DNA of 64,000 nt from Escarpia spicata (GCA_963995525.1 OZ023216.1:40900659-40964658), one strand, 5' to 3'. Counted from the stretch's first letter, positions 42,658-55,704 are shown. The notes: generated by a model not told the origin, from the letters alone. A program made the numbers and translations.

Positions 42658-43526
42658 TACTACTGAGTATATCATAACCGGGCGTAGTAGTGGGCAGTGC
42701 ATTTACAACCATGTCACGTCAATTTAATAGGATCGCTCAAAAACTGCAAACCCCACATCACGTATTGGTGGAGACAGGTGGGGTTCGAATCAATAGACAT
42801 CATTGACTAACGCAATAAGCAAAAACCTGACTCCAAAAACATAGACCAACCCGCCACGGCTAAGCATGACATACTTTATGGATACCTTAGACCAATAAAA
42901 TAAAATATTGTCCATTACGGTATCCCACGCTGGGGAATACAGACATCATGATTAAGCTATGTTATTGCATAAAAAGACACGAAACACAATTTATTTTTTG
43001 TTTGCTTGGCCTAATCGTGCGAGCCGGAATGGTTGCATCGGGGTTTGCGTTTGCCGATCTTGCGTCCTAAATTCTACCTTCCTGCGATTATCGACTGCGA
43101 TAAAGGTTAAATTGTTCCGTCAACGCATTTATACATATATCTGTATATTTCGTATATGCATTTTACTGTTTGTAAAACACAGACAATCACTACGTGTGTG
43201 CTAACAATTACCTTCTGGAGCTGGTCGTAAAACCGCTCACTGCGCGCTTAGCTAATGGTTTTTTATTATACGTCGACGTGAGATCTGCGTTTACTTCAAA
43301 TTTTAGGTCCCGTTCTCATTTGGCGTAAGGTTGCAGCGCTTAATTGCGGTAGTTAATGGTTTCTAATAGAAAGCAATGTACGTCTATCTGGACTGCGAAT
43401 TTATTCTACCATCCCCTAAGAAATATGTTGTCACATGTATTATGCATCTATCAATGATCGTTTGCAAAAACATCTAAAGAAATTGATTCGACGTATATAA
43501 TTTATGTGAACGCAAGGATTGTACAT
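42658..43526. other. Insertion private to copy B, about 870 bp
   Basis: Interrupts sequence continuous in copy A near 390-400. No open frame, terminal repeat or target duplication could be recognised; content unknown. Confidence 0.55.
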
Positions 43527-43693
43527 GTATGTTTATATTGGGTCACGACACTGCGTAAAATCTGGTATTTTAAACAAACGTAATTATTAACACCGGTTTT
43601 CTTTGCTACTTTCTCGGTAATTGGTTTACTGAATTATTGCTAATACAACATAGCGTAATGACTGTTTGCAATAGGTTACATCTGTATTTACAG

Positions 43694-44803
43694 TGTTGTG
43701 CTACATGTGTGGTAGCTTCACCGATGACGTCAGTGAGGAATGTGGAGTTGTCGACTCAAATAATATGACTATTTGCAGCGAATGTTGGTTGAGTGGACAA
43801 CGTTTGTGTTGTGCCGATATAATATTTCGATTTGCAAATTGCCTCAAATATGTCAATATTTCAAATTAAAACAACTTTACATGTGCTTGGTAATATGCAC
43901 GTGTACCGAAGAATCGAAATGCAATAAGTTGTGGAACACAAACAATAATCGATAACGACTAATAAAATGAATGTGTGATATGATGAACTTCCGAAAAGCA
44001 GCAATATAAAACATAATTTTCGGACGGGCATGTTGCGTATGGTCGTTCCAATAAACTCTTGCTGTTTCTTATCACAGATTTACCGGTTTGAAGTTTACGG
44101 CGAAGAAGTGAAGTTCGCTCGCAGGTGCCAGTCTGATCAGGTCCACGTGCGAGATGACATGTGCTAAGAATTCGTTACCGAAGTGTTGTGTTTATCATAT
44201 ATTGTGTATTGTTAGCATACCAACGTCGACTTTTGAACTTTGGTTATTCCTTATCAAATCAAGTTTAGGTTATCATTTTAATCTACTAAACATCATAACG
44301 TCCGTCTGGCCATAAACGTATTAACAACCCAGTATGTGCTCTTGTTTCCGAGCACTGTCTGGGCATTTTACTACTACTGGTAATAATTATAATAGCAGTG
44401 CTAAAATATATGTTATTGTTTCAGACAGCATGAAATATACGTTATTGTTTCACTCAGCAACAAAGTCTAATACAATAATTATAATATACATCACATGAAC
44501 ATATATCGTTAAACAAATGGACATTTGCCAGAGTTGGATAATCATATTGGGGCGCAACGCCAATATAGGGTTTGGTACACGTACGTACCGTTCGCCAAGA
44601 TAGACATTTGAACTGTTTGAGTCATTTGTGTTTATTGTATGTAATTTTACTATTTCCAGCTTTGCAGGCAGTGCTGCCAGCAGGACGGGTGTAACAACGG
44701 AATAGTGTCCGGCATGATGGCCGGCGCCTAAGTCTCCTCTCTGGACTTTCTCCTCGCGATTGTTTCTGCATTAGTGACACTTTGTGTGCCGAGATTGTTC
44801 TAA
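43694..44803 (+). pseudogene. Ly6/three-finger gene, copy B, inactivated
   Basis: Exons correspond to 43694-43788, 44078-about 44195 and 44660-44803. There are three independent lesions relative to copy A. The first donor GT is now TT (43789). A GAA codon became TAA at 44165-44167. A TAC codon became TAA at 44729-44731. In addition, the end of the middle exon and its donor are deleted or scrambled (about 44180-44215). Acceptors and most codons are otherwise well conserved, so the loss is fairly recent. Confidence 0.85.
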
Positions 44804-44843
44804 GCAGTTAATCACGGCCATATACGTGACTGTGCTAGATATC

Positions 44844-44873
44844 TTTATATATATATATATATGTATATATATA

Positions 44874-44910
<37 letters not shown>

Positions 44911-44932
44911 TTATATATATATATATACATAC
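44844..44932. repeat. (TA)n microsatellite
   Basis: TA-rich tract in the Ly6 pseudogene 3' flank, private to copy B. Confidence 0.92.
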
Positions 44933-46796
44933 ACACATCACGTGACCAACTGCGTAGTATCATGGTCCATCAATCATACAAATGGCTGACGTGTAGATAT
45001 CGGATAGTCGTCGTTCAATTTGTTGAAATTCTGTTCCTTGCGATAAACACATAGGGCAAAATTGTAACGCACTAATATAGAGGATCTGTGTAAACAGCCT
45101 TTGTTGCCAAAGCTTGAAGTGCATAAACATGGTCGTGACGTAGAAAAAGAGTGACATATCGGATGCGTCAATGTTTTGATGTTGTACGTCGCGGTTTACC
45201 TCCATGTGTGCAATCTTGATAACTAAAAGAAATGTGTTGCTAGGCAATAGGTCAGGTAAAGTAACCGTCTGAATTTTTAACATATGTCAAAGGGGTTATG
45301 TATGTAAAGTGTGAAACACTAATTTTGGTAACTGTTCATTTAAATGTTTACCTAAAACAATAATTCTCCACGAAGCATTACGAGGCGCTAGTTTTGTTAA
45401 TTCTAAATCAGCACTCCCTTAACTATTTATAGTCTTAACTGCTTTAATTTACTATGTTCGTATACTTTTTTATTGCTGCTCACATGCCACGTTTCTAATT
45501 TCTTTCCTGTGATTAAATATTTCAAAGTATTATTTGTGAACTTTACTTACTTACTTACTTAATTACTTACCTGGTATTAATATGTGTGATGCATTTGCAT
45601 TTCAAGGTGTGTGTTTGTTTAGCAGTGGTATTTGAATCGCATGGGATCTACAGACGAGTGGATGTACACTATGGTATTGACGTTTTAGAAGTTTTGTTGA
45701 AGAACCAGTTTGCATGCCATACCATATGTAATGACTACTTACAATCTTCTACACTTGAACCTCGCTTTACGCTCTCCTCCGTAATAAAAACACATAAAAG
45801 TCAGCATATGACAGTCTCAAATTATTTATGTAACATAATATGACATAAATAGCATAGGAAGTATACGAAAGTAGTCCCGTCAATAAGGTCACTTCAAAAT
45901 TCATGTCGATTTGGCGCAATCCCGATAGTGACGTTAATAGGGATGTTCCGGTTTATTAGTCTTGTTTTGATTTGTGTCCATTGTATGCCACTGCACTGAC
46001 CATATGCACTTTGTTATGCTTGTGTTTGTATTTCACGATTTCCCAAAATAAATTGCACAGTTATCTCGTTTCGAGAACGTCTGTGATAACAAAATTGCTT
46101 ATAAGTGTGTTATCCCAATATAGTCACTATTGAATTTTATAGCTATTACGTTTTTACCTCTCTTTACTACACATTATATTGGATTGGTCGCATTAGCAAA
46201 AATGTCCATTCTCCGACTGAACACACACATAGCTATAGAAGACGCTTTCACACGAAATAGTCTTACCTCACGTAATATGAGGTACATTTTAACAGAATGT
46301 TGCGACACCTCCATTGTTAGTAAAAGTGACATAGCACGTCCCCAACTTATGGGAGAATGGTTACGTAGCTCAAAACAATAGCAGTAATACTGTGAATACT
46401 CGTTTATAGTCCGTCTAAATTCCGGTATGAACCCTTACCTGTTAACAGCCCTTCACATTAGACCTCAAGTCGGCCAAACCATCCCGTAGAATAACACACC
46501 AATCCAGCCCAAAATAACGGCATAATGTTGTACTGTGCGGGCAGTAGTGTCACCTAGCGGATATATGTCACAATACAATTGGAACGGTGTATAGCGTCAC
46601 GTTTTCATGTTTAGGGTCAAACAAGTGAGAACATGAGGTTTTCTAAAAACGGTTGATATAAAAGGATTTAAAACAAATCTAGGTAAATGGGAAAATATTT
46701 AAATATATGATGGACTAGGCTTACTGCAACGCCGCCGACGCACGCGTATGTTTGGCACATATTGAATCATATTTAATTAAGTTAACGACACTCGGA

Positions 46797-47440
46797 ACAA
46801 TACGTTATTGTAGAAGAGACACAGGGCTTTGCAAATAATGCTACGTACTACGTAGGATTGGTTCTTACCTTCTTGAATATATGCAAACATTGTGGAAACA
46901 TGCGAAAACTCATAAACTGTTCTTTATGAACTTTGAATAATCCAAAGTCCTTCCTTTTGTATAAACCCAACTGAAGATTACAAATTGCAAGAATTCCCGG
47001 ATCTATTGATCTTTAGCCAACGGGGAAACAAGAACAAATATATCAGTCTTACCATTATTTTGAGGGGTCGTAGACAAGCGCGCGCATGCACGCACGCACG
47101 CACACACAAACTCTCTCTCGCTCTCACACACACACAGACACACACACACAGAGGGAAGGAGGGATGGAGGGAGGGAGGGAGGGAGAGAGAGAAATTCTTG
47201 CGCGCACGCACACATGTACACACACAGAATGCATAGGCTAAGTGGATGAGACAGTGTATCTGTACATCATTTGTCCCACAATTGATCATTGTAAATATAT
47301 TTCTTGAACAACTATCATCCGGGTTATCCAATAAGTAATAAATTAAATTAAATGTCCTACGATTATTCTTCCCATGTTCCCCCGTATCTAGTGGTGTGCT
47401 GTTGCGTTGCGTAACTATATTATTGATATAATAGCATCTG
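46797..47440. other. Insertion private to copy B
   Basis: Lies between the conserved AAGTTAACG-ACACTCGG sequence and the microsatellite. Contains a CA/GGGA-rich stretch (47080-47225) but no coding signal. Confidence 0.5.
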
Positions 47441-47680
47441 CGTGTGCGTGTGCGTGTGCGTGTGCGTGTGCGTGTGCGTGTGCGTGTGCGTGTGCGTGTG
47501 CGTGTGCGTGTGCGTGTGCGTGTGCGTGTGCGTGTGCGTGTGCGTGTGCGTGCGTGCGTGCGTGCGTGTGTGCGTGTGTGCGTGTGTGCGTGTGTGCGCG
47601 TGTGCGCGTGTGCGCGTGTGCGCGTGTGTGCGTGTGTGCGTGTGTGCGTGTGTGCGTGTGTGTGTGTGTTTGTACGCGCA
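47440..47680. repeat. (TGTGCG)n microsatellite, copy B
   Basis: Orthologous to 5739-5880 and expanded. Starts with pure TGTGCG units, then a GTGC tetramer block, then GTGTGC. Confidence 0.95.
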
Positions 47681-47863
47681 CGTGTGTGGCACAATGTGAA
47701 CTAGTCAATTTAAGTATGTTTGCGTATACGTGCATGTATTTGGGTTTTCTGTTTTTGAAGAAGGGGATTTTCATAGCAGAGTTCACTTTTAATACAAATA
47801 ATACGTTGTCGAATGTACCCGCGACATACATTTGGAGACACAAACATCATTGCTGGCAGTTGC

Positions 47864-47869
47864 TTTATT
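47864..47869 (-). terminator. Candidate polyadenylation signal of NIDO gene B
   Basis: Minus-strand AATAAA, conserved with gene A (6153-6158). Confidence 0.5.
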
Positions 47870-48103
47870 TAAGAACGTTGTCGATCCCAAAGATCACACA
47901 CGGCTGCATATGTTACATCACGTCGTTCGTATTTAAACTTGAATAGTCTAAGAGGTCATGGAGAGAAACGGTGGATGTAAAGGTTGTCTAAATGTTGACA
48001 TTGAGATGCCCTCAAGGGACCTTCAATAAACGTCCAGCTTAGCACAACTAGCAGCCATCTGGGATGCGCAGATCATCCCGACGATCTGCGGAACACGGTG
48101 CAT

Positions 48104-49443
48104 TTATGGCGGTGACATCTGTTTTCCTCTGAGCGCTGACCGCGAGCGAGATGATTCGCCTGTGAAGTAGCCGTACAGTGTGGGCTCCGGAGTCAGGATC
48201 TCCCTTCCGTCGACACGGAACACGAAGCGACCACGGAGATTGCAGTTGGTCTTCGTCCTGATGTCGATGATGTCAGGGGTGAGAGAAGCGAACTGCGTGT
48301 AATAACGCCGTCCGTCACCTGCGTTGAATCCAACCTGCAACATAATAGAACTAACGGTAATGGGTAAGTTCTTATATAGCGCAGTATCCGGTCCTTAGGA
48401 CAACTCAAAGCGCATTACACGTTACTCCCAGGTATAACTGTTCAATCGAACACCATGTGGAATTCTCTGGGAAGCATTCAGCTACGTTGCAATTAATGCG
48501 CGAAGACAATCCGTATATAATTATCCAACTAAGTATTTAGCCTGGTACTCAGTCATTCACCTGAGTTAACTGGAGCGACGTAGAGTGAACGAACTTGCCG
48601 ATGGTTCGATAAGGCAGCAAAGTGTTCGAACCCGGGTTCTCTCGATAACCCACTATTTGATTAATGTTTTATTTGAATTACGACGCGTTACATGGAATAT
48701 TAATATTTCTAAACAACAGTGATGTTTTATGTGCAATGCTCGCGCAGGGTGAGCGTGACGGATTTAGACAAGGCTAGTCAAGAGACATGTCACCCCTACA
48801 GAACGACTTTTGGAGTCCGAGCAGGAGAGGCAAGAATTTGATTGACAAGTATTGCCCGTCGATGTGTGATGTGACTTGTCTAGTACAACAATACAGCCTG
48901 AAACCTTCCATCTAAATGGGTCCACTTATGCATACACCTGACTAATGTTGCCTTTCTATGAAGTGTAGTTAGTCTTGTTGGACTGACCAGTCAATAAGGT
49001 GTGCTCTTTCACCAAGTGGGTCACATATTTCACCACAGTTGATAAAATATGTACTTTGCTACATATGTCTTGAACAAAACATCTTATCTTAGATTTGTCC
49101 CTATTTGCAGGCATCGACGTATCTGCATTTGCATGTATAAAGGTATTTTGTTGCATTCCGCTCACCTCTGCGGGAATACCGCCCAAACCGTTTTTGTCTC
49201 CGTTGCTCGCAGTGCCAGTTGTCCAAGCCATGTCCCCGTAGTTGAAGACGACGTACGACTCACGTCTGTTTGCCACCAGAATTGCTTGGAATGTGTTAAT
49301 CTGTAATGGATAAATTTACATACCGGACTGTAAAAAATGAAGCACCTAAGTACTTATCTATTTTCCAAGTGGTACTAATTACAATTCTTATAATATAATT
49401 ATTACAATATAACTGTCTTGCTATATTGTAAATGTAACAAGAC

Positions 49444-49475
<32 letters not shown>

Positions 49476-49520
49476 CACACATATAAACTACCACATATAT
49501 ATATATATATATGTATGTGG

Positions 49521-49553
<33 letters not shown>

Positions 49554-49570
49554 GTGGTAGTTTATATGTG

Positions 49571-49604
<34 letters not shown>

Positions 49605-49608
49605 GTCT

Positions 49609-49668
<60 letters not shown>

Positions 49669-49671
49669 AGG

Positions 49672-49703
<32 letters not shown>

Positions 49704-49705
49704 CG

Positions 49706-49737
<32 letters not shown>

Positions 49738-52700
49738 TGTGGTAGTTTATGATGTACCATTTTCCGCGAATTCTTATACCGTATCGATCGTGATCTTGGC
49801 TGTTCCTTCTGCGCATTGTCTGAGCTTGTTGACATTAGTTGCAATAAATATGCATCCTCAAGTCAATCTTTCGCCTGTGTCATGTCAAATTAATTTAGGG
49901 AAATAAACGTACGCAGTATCCATTGCAAACCTATAGGTAGTTTTTTGGCAACTTTGAACATGTAGTTTGCAATAGTTTTATTCGTCAAACAAAATTATTG
50001 ATTTATTGAATGTTTGCCCAATAATCAATTCACGTCATATTCAAAATTGGAATTGTCAAGTGAATATTCTGTGCGATTATGCACATGATTGTATGTTGAC
50101 ATTTTCGACTTGATGTGCTCTCACAAAACACATGTGACGGGCAACGTCAGTAGTTTTAAAAGTAACTGTCGGCCTTTCAACTGGCTATGGTAAGATGCTA
50201 AAAACAAGGTAAGCTCGTTGAACGAATAAAACAAAATTGAACGCGCTTCTTTGATTATAGAAACATTGCGAATAGTAATTAAGCTACTCATTCATTACAA
50301 TTGGAAAATAATGAATCAGATTCACGATGTCCTCCATCTATTGCTGAAGCAGATTTGATCGTCTCACAATAAACTCACAATAAATGTACCTGTACGTGTG
50401 GTAGTCTTACAGTAAGTATACGAACATAGGTTGTAGTATTATATTAAGTGTAGGCACATGTGTGGTAGTCTTACAGTAAGTATACGAACATAGGTTGTAG
50501 TATTACATTAAGCGTAGGCACATGTGTGGTAGACTTAGTGTAAACGCACCTACATGTATATTACAATATATTTATTACAGTTACCATTGTCTTACAATTA
50601 ATGTACGTACATGTAGGAAGTGGTACAATAAATGTTAGTACGTGCGCGGTAGTCATGCAATAAATGTACGTACTTGCACTATAATCGTACAATTAAACCA
50701 TACATATATATATATATATGTGGTAGTTTTATTTTTTTTTAAAGCTACGCACATGTACATATCATACAATAGATATACGTGCAGTTGTGATAGTCTTACA
50801 ATAAATGTACGTATATATGCGGTATCCCTACAGCAAATGTACGACCGGGTGTGGTATTCTTAAATGTACGTGCATGTTCTGTAGTCATATAATAAATGTA
50901 CGTACAGTTGTGCTAGTCTTGCAATAAATGTACGTATATGTGCGGTATCCCTAGAGTAAGTGCACGTACATGTGTGGTTGTCTTACAATAAACGTACGAA
51001 CTGTTGTGGTGATATTGCAATAAATGTACGTGCGTGTGCTGTAGTACTATAATAAACGTACGCATAGTTGTGGTTGGTTGTCTTACAATAAATGTACATG
51101 CATGTGTGGTAGTCTTACACTATATTTACGTACAGGTGTAGTAAACGATCCGCCGTAGAACGTTACTCGGTGCCAGGTTGCGAAGAAAAGCCAGGAGGCC
51201 TGAAAGTTGTTTTTGAAGGCCTTCTGCACGATGCCAGAGAGTTTAGTCAGACAAGGTTTTGCAGTCGACGCCCTGTAGAATGTATTCTTGAAATTATTAC
51301 ACAGACACACACACACACACACGCACACACGCACACACGCACACACGCACACACGCACACACGCACACACGCACACACGCACACACGCACGCACGCACGC
51401 ACGCACACACGCACACACGCACACACGCACAAACATATTTCTATTATAACTATATTACGTAGTACCTGTAGTCATACATGACTGTCAATTAGTGGATTAC
51501 GTAATTGGACGCGTGCGGCTTTGTCCTTTGCCATTTTATATTATTGTGTTCAGCAGCAGTTACGTTTCTTCCTTATATAGTATAAAATCGGATGTGATTC
51601 TCTCTGTCCATCCATCCGTCCGTCCGTCCGGCGGTCTGTCCATCCAATCATACCTCCGTTTGTTTAGCAGGTATCGCAGGTATGAGATTGACAATGTATG
51701 TTACTTGTGCTATTTCATCAAAGGTTCGTTGATTAAGATTTTTTACCCGGGGGCCTGTGGGATCGGGGTCTTTGAGGATTCATTATTTCCAAAAGGCTAT
51801 ATCTGAAGTTGCATATATCGGATAAAACGAATGTGCGTATGATGATTATAACGAATAAATTAATTACTTAGATTTTGTCTTATTGAATTTCTTATGAGTT
51901 TGTCCACGGTATGAGTATATGCGAAACATCACCCAACGTACATACAACCACATACCTGTAGAATACACGACCATCATTCACGTTAGTGTCCGCGTCGGCC
52001 CAATACGGCGCAATTACAATGTTGTTTCTCAGAGGGAACCATTCCGGAGTGTATGTTGAGATCGGGTTTCTGAAGGAGATCAACCCGTTGGTGTTGACCT
52101 GAAGAAATCATCAATATGGGTTAGTGTGTCTTGTATTAGACTTTGGAAGGATGCCTCACGCATAGTTATATAGCTCATGTTATCTACATTAATATACTGA
52201 AACCTCACTATTAAGGTTACCATCGGGATTTAGACAAATTACTTGATTAGCGAGGCGAACGTATTAGTGGAACCAATATCGTATACTTGACTGTTATGAA
52301 AATAATTTGGGATTTTCCCAGAATGGTCTTAATAGACAGGTGACTGTATTACCGATGTCACTATAAAGCAAACGACTGTAAGATTAAAGGAAATAAAAAC
52401 AAGGCATTAGCTACAATCCGTTTTCCAAGTTTAACATTGTATGTAGCATTCGAGAACATTAAGAAAATACAGAAAAACACATTTATAGCATAAATACGAT
52501 TTTAAACCCGTCTGTGTAGCGATTCCCGCGGAAAATAAAAGTTTAATGAGCTAGGCGATCACGTGGTATCGTAACGTCACATATCACCCACACTCGCAGC
52601 AGGCCGACCCTTTCCATGCATTCAGAGCATGTTTACAAGGATAGTTTTTGGGTCGAAACGAGCGTCAGAATGAGTTATTGTGCAACATTCCGATGTAATA

Positions 52701-55675
52701 CAAACACTTGTCATCATAGAGGAACAAGCAGTTTTCTTACGGTTCCATATGATTCCAAGTTTTTTCAAATCCATGAATGCGAATGAGCTTACAACTAGGT
52801 ATCACCGAGCTTGTGCTCGTTTTCAGAATAAGTGTTTATGTTTTCACGAAGTAATATGAACCAAATCATTTTGTATAATATGATGCACTGTTTGTAAATA
52901 TTTGTGTTGTAATTAGTTATTCGCCACAAAAACGTGGTGTAGCGCCGTGGTGCAGTGGCTAGAGCTTCGGACTTTCAACCGAGAGAACCAGGGTTCGAAT
53001 CCTGTGCGGCGGTGTCGAACCTTGGGCAAGTTCGTTCACTATACGTTGCTCCAGTTCACTCAGCTGTATGAATGAGTACCTGGCTATAGACAGTGGTGGA
53101 TATTTGTGTACGAATAGTCTTCGCGCATTAATAGCAGCGTGGCTGGATGCTTCCCAGAGAAGTCGAGATGGTGTTCGATTGAATAGGTCTGCCAGGGAGT
53201 AAAGTGTAAAGCGCATTGAGTAGTCCTGAGGACTGGATACTGCGCTATATAAGAACTTACCTTTACAAAAATGAAAATATGGCAATTATATATAACGATG
53301 TTTCTATAATGTAATGGATATATAATTTATTAATTAATGGTGATTCGTCTGGATAAATGAAATTTAGAAACATCGTTATATAATTCCCATATTAAAATTT
53401 TTGGGGCGAATAAATAATTATAACATTTTTTTTTTTTCAATTACAAACAGTGGATCATAGTATACAATAAATTGATTTATATAACTTCGTGAAAACATAA
53501 ATAAAAAAGTAAAGAAAATCAATGGTTTGGTGTCGGGATTGAACCGGCGTCGCCCGATTGCAAAATACATGCCAAGAAACCAATACGTTTACCAAATGAG
53601 CTAGCAGGACCGACAGAAATTCGCTGACAGATTTTAGTTGTTATGATAAATTGTACAACTCCTCCTTGATACATCGATATTCTAGTGATATTATGATATT
53701 TTACACAATACTTTCTGTAGCTGGATATAATATATGTTTGCTATGTATGTTTATTGGTGTAGATTATCTCCCGTTGGTTGCATCCAATATAATTATTCTT
53801 TAAAAAATCCCAAGCTCGGCGAAACCTAGGGCTAGACCTAGTCGACTTGTAGGCCCATTCGCATTAATTGTTTTGAATAAAATTGGATTCATGTGGAACC
53901 GTAAGATAACTGCTTGTTCCTCTATGATGTTTAGTGTTTGTATTACATCGGAATATCACACAATAACAAATTTTGACGCTCGTTTAGACCCGAAAGCTAT
54001 CCTTCTCAACATGCTCTAAATGCATGGAAAGGGTCGGCCTGATGCGAGTATGGGTCATATGTGACGTCACATTTCGGCATCCCGAAAAGCGAGCCCAAAA
54101 TATGCATATTCGAAAATGTCCGGCTGAACAGCATAACATGTGGAATTTCTAATTCATTGAATTTTCTGATTATTGTTTGGCTTGGTTGAAAAAAAAAAGA
54201 TAGCAGGAATATATATAATATGAATTCATGCAATATATGTTTTTCCTCCCTTTACGATAAGTATTTGTTATGTTATATAGTATGTAAGTATGGTTATTGC
54301 TGTGCATGGTTCTGTAAAGCGGTGTAAAGTGTTATATGAACACACCACAGTAAGAAACTGTTTACGTTTATTAGTTAATTTCTTTCTAGGACAATTCGAG
54401 CGATCATGTTGAAAATGCCACTTATAACAAGTCTAACTTTACAACATCCTGTTCTGCTGAAATTCACTCATTTACATATAAATGCAAACTCCCACATATG
54501 AATACATTCAGAAACAACATACATGGCAATTATTACAAAGTACTAGTTATGGGACAGTTAACTTGAATATATAGGCAATATCAATAATACCATTTAATAA
54601 ATGTGCATTCGTACAAAGTGCCGTATCCACAACCTAAGACAGCTTGTTGCGCTGCGCACTTCTCTACTGCCATAAACAGTTTCTTACTAATACAATTTTC
54701 GCTTCGCTAGGAAGAATTCAGCCACGCTGCAATGATTGCATCAATACAATATCGTTCGCGTAGTGTCCACTAATGTATTTTGCCAGGTTTTGATTTGTTC
54801 AGCCGTGTGAACCGAAGCATCGAGGAGTAAATGAAACAGCTACAGTTTTGAAGTTGCAACAGGAAGAATCGGATCGGGATTAACTCGATTGAGAATCCGG
54901 CGATCTATGCATTACGTTACAACAAAATAGGATTGATGGAAGACATATGGATGTGTCCTCTATAGTACAAGTATGCAAATATTCGTGGAGACAACTAACT
55001 TAAGTCATGACAACGTCACTTCTACAAGGTTATTGGACTCTTAATAAACTACCTTACACTGACACCCATAGTGCCACACATCACTCGATTACTATCCTAG
55101 CGCTTTCTTAAATCAATCGCCGTTTCGTATATCAGAAGCCAAGTATCCTGTGATTCGAATGGACATAGAAAAGCAAGCGAACCTCGGAGAAGATACACAA
55201 ACAATGATTACAAGTATGTAATGAATGCTATATCGTTTCACCACACAAACATATAATCATAATTAAACAAATATTTTGTTTCCAGCGATGTTGTGTTTTC
55301 AACATTGAAACATGATTCACCGTTTACAATTAACGCGAGCATCACTAATTACAACCGCTGCTGCCTCACGTATTCGTAAAGGTTGCACTACAGTGTACTT
55401 ACATAGAGACTGTTGTACCTCTTGCCAAAGAATGTGAACTTCGGTGGAATCGGCAAACGTCCGCTGTTGCCATCGTCGTTCTGGTCCATCTCATCTCCTA
55501 GGCCACCACCGTACGGGCAGAAATGGGCCGGGGCCGGGAGAGGAGTCCCCGATCCGGTCCGACGTGGGCTGACTGGAGGCCGGGGGTCTCGACGCTGAGT
55601 TCTTCTACCCTGGCTGGCCGTCAGCACAGCGCAGAATACCAGCAATGCCACACTAAGCTTGAGAGTAAACATCAT
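48104..55675 (-). CDS. Secreted NIDO-domain protein, gene B (5 exons, 306 aa)
   Basis: Minus-strand exons are 55675-55403, 52098-51956, 51272-51134, 49300-49166 and 48334-48104 (stop 48106-48104). All junctions are GT-AG, phases 0, 2, 0, 0, and no lesion is seen. Signal peptide ([20 protein letters not shown]), basic Pro-rich linker with RR pairs, then a NIDO domain with [57 protein letters not shown] and GRFVFRVD. It is the duplicate of gene A. Differences include an extra Met at the start, exon 4 opening with Ile instead of Met, and a cysteine retained in exon 5 (TNCNLRG), giving three mature cysteines (AHFC, KPCLT, TNC). The 5' leader has lost about 11 bases of the motif shared by genes A, C and D. 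Intron 1 holds a large foldback element. Confidence 0.9.
48369..48650 (-). mobile_element. tRNA-derived SINE in intron 4 of NIDO gene B
   Basis: Orthologue of 6583-6870. The tail GCGCAGTATCCGG and B-box remnant (GAACCCGGGTTC near 48626, in reverse) are slightly better preserved. Confidence 0.78.
49438..49740. repeat. Inverted repeat with microsatellite arms in intron 3 of gene B
   Basis: CAAGACC(AC)n(AT)n...AAACTACCACATATAT at 49438-49500 is mirrored by the reverse complement ending GTGTGGTCTTG at 49548-49610. A further (TA)n-rich stretch runs to 49740. Gene A has none of this at the equivalent site (about 7650). Confidence 0.88.
50370..51130. repeat. ~32-bp minisatellite abutting gene B exon 3 donor
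   Basis: More regular than its orthologue at 8280-8965. Units AATAAATGTACGTACATGTG plus GTAGTCTTAC repeat up to the exon 3 donor (51133). A (TA)n occurs inside at about 50702-50718. Confidence 0.82.
51299..51432. repeat. (CACACG)n microsatellite upstream of gene B exon 3
   Basis: On the transcribed strand this is (TGTGCG)n ending about 26 bases before the exon 3 acceptor. The pure (CA)n of gene A occupies the same position. Confidence 0.95.
52939..53268 (+). mobile_element. Well-preserved tRNA-derived SINE
   Basis: A box TGGTGCAGTGG (52948-52958), B box GGTTCGAATCC (52992-53002), a body with GGGCAAGTTCGTTCACTATA and ATTCGTGTACGAATAG-like sequence, and the tail GCGCTATATAAGAAC (53242-53256). 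This is the best reference copy of the SINE family in the window. It may belong to one of the broad metazoan SINE superfamilies, which I cannot verify. Confidence 0.88.
53528..53618 (-). other. tRNA-like pol III promoter segment in the foldback right arm
   Basis: In reverse it has an A-box-like TAGCTCATTTGG (53592-53603) and B box GGTTCAATCCC (53535-53545) at near-tRNA spacing. The acceptor ends do not pair, so it is tRNA-derived rather than a functional tRNA gene. Confidence 0.4.
54700..54915 (-). mobile_element. Decayed SINE in intron 1 of gene B
   Basis: Orthologue of 11850-12115; same core and degraded tRNA part. Confidence 0.5.
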
Positions 55676-55704
55676 GATGCTGTCCCGATGGGGAATTCAC
55701 CAGG

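Larger units (their letters stand above)
52570..54075. mobile_element. Large foldback (inverted-repeat) element in intron 1 of gene B
   Basis: The outer arms are complementary: GTAACGTCACATATCACCC (left, about 52575) against GTGACGTCACATATGACCC (right, reversed, about 54065). This continues through CAGGCCGACCCTTTCCATGC and CATAGAGGAACAAGCAGTT. A second matched pair (GTTTATGTTTTCACGAAGT) lies at about 52835 and 53490. The right arm is longer because it holds a tRNA-like segment and extra sequence. An inner palindrome at 53275-53395 and a SINE sit in the loop. Absent from gene A intron 1, so acquired by, or lost after, the duplication. No coding capacity. The TE class is not assigned. Confidence 0.75.

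Noticed and set aside
53528..53618. Functional tRNA gene on the minus strand
   Set aside because: A- and B-box-like motifs are present, but the acceptor ends do not pair and no proper anticodon arm is seen.
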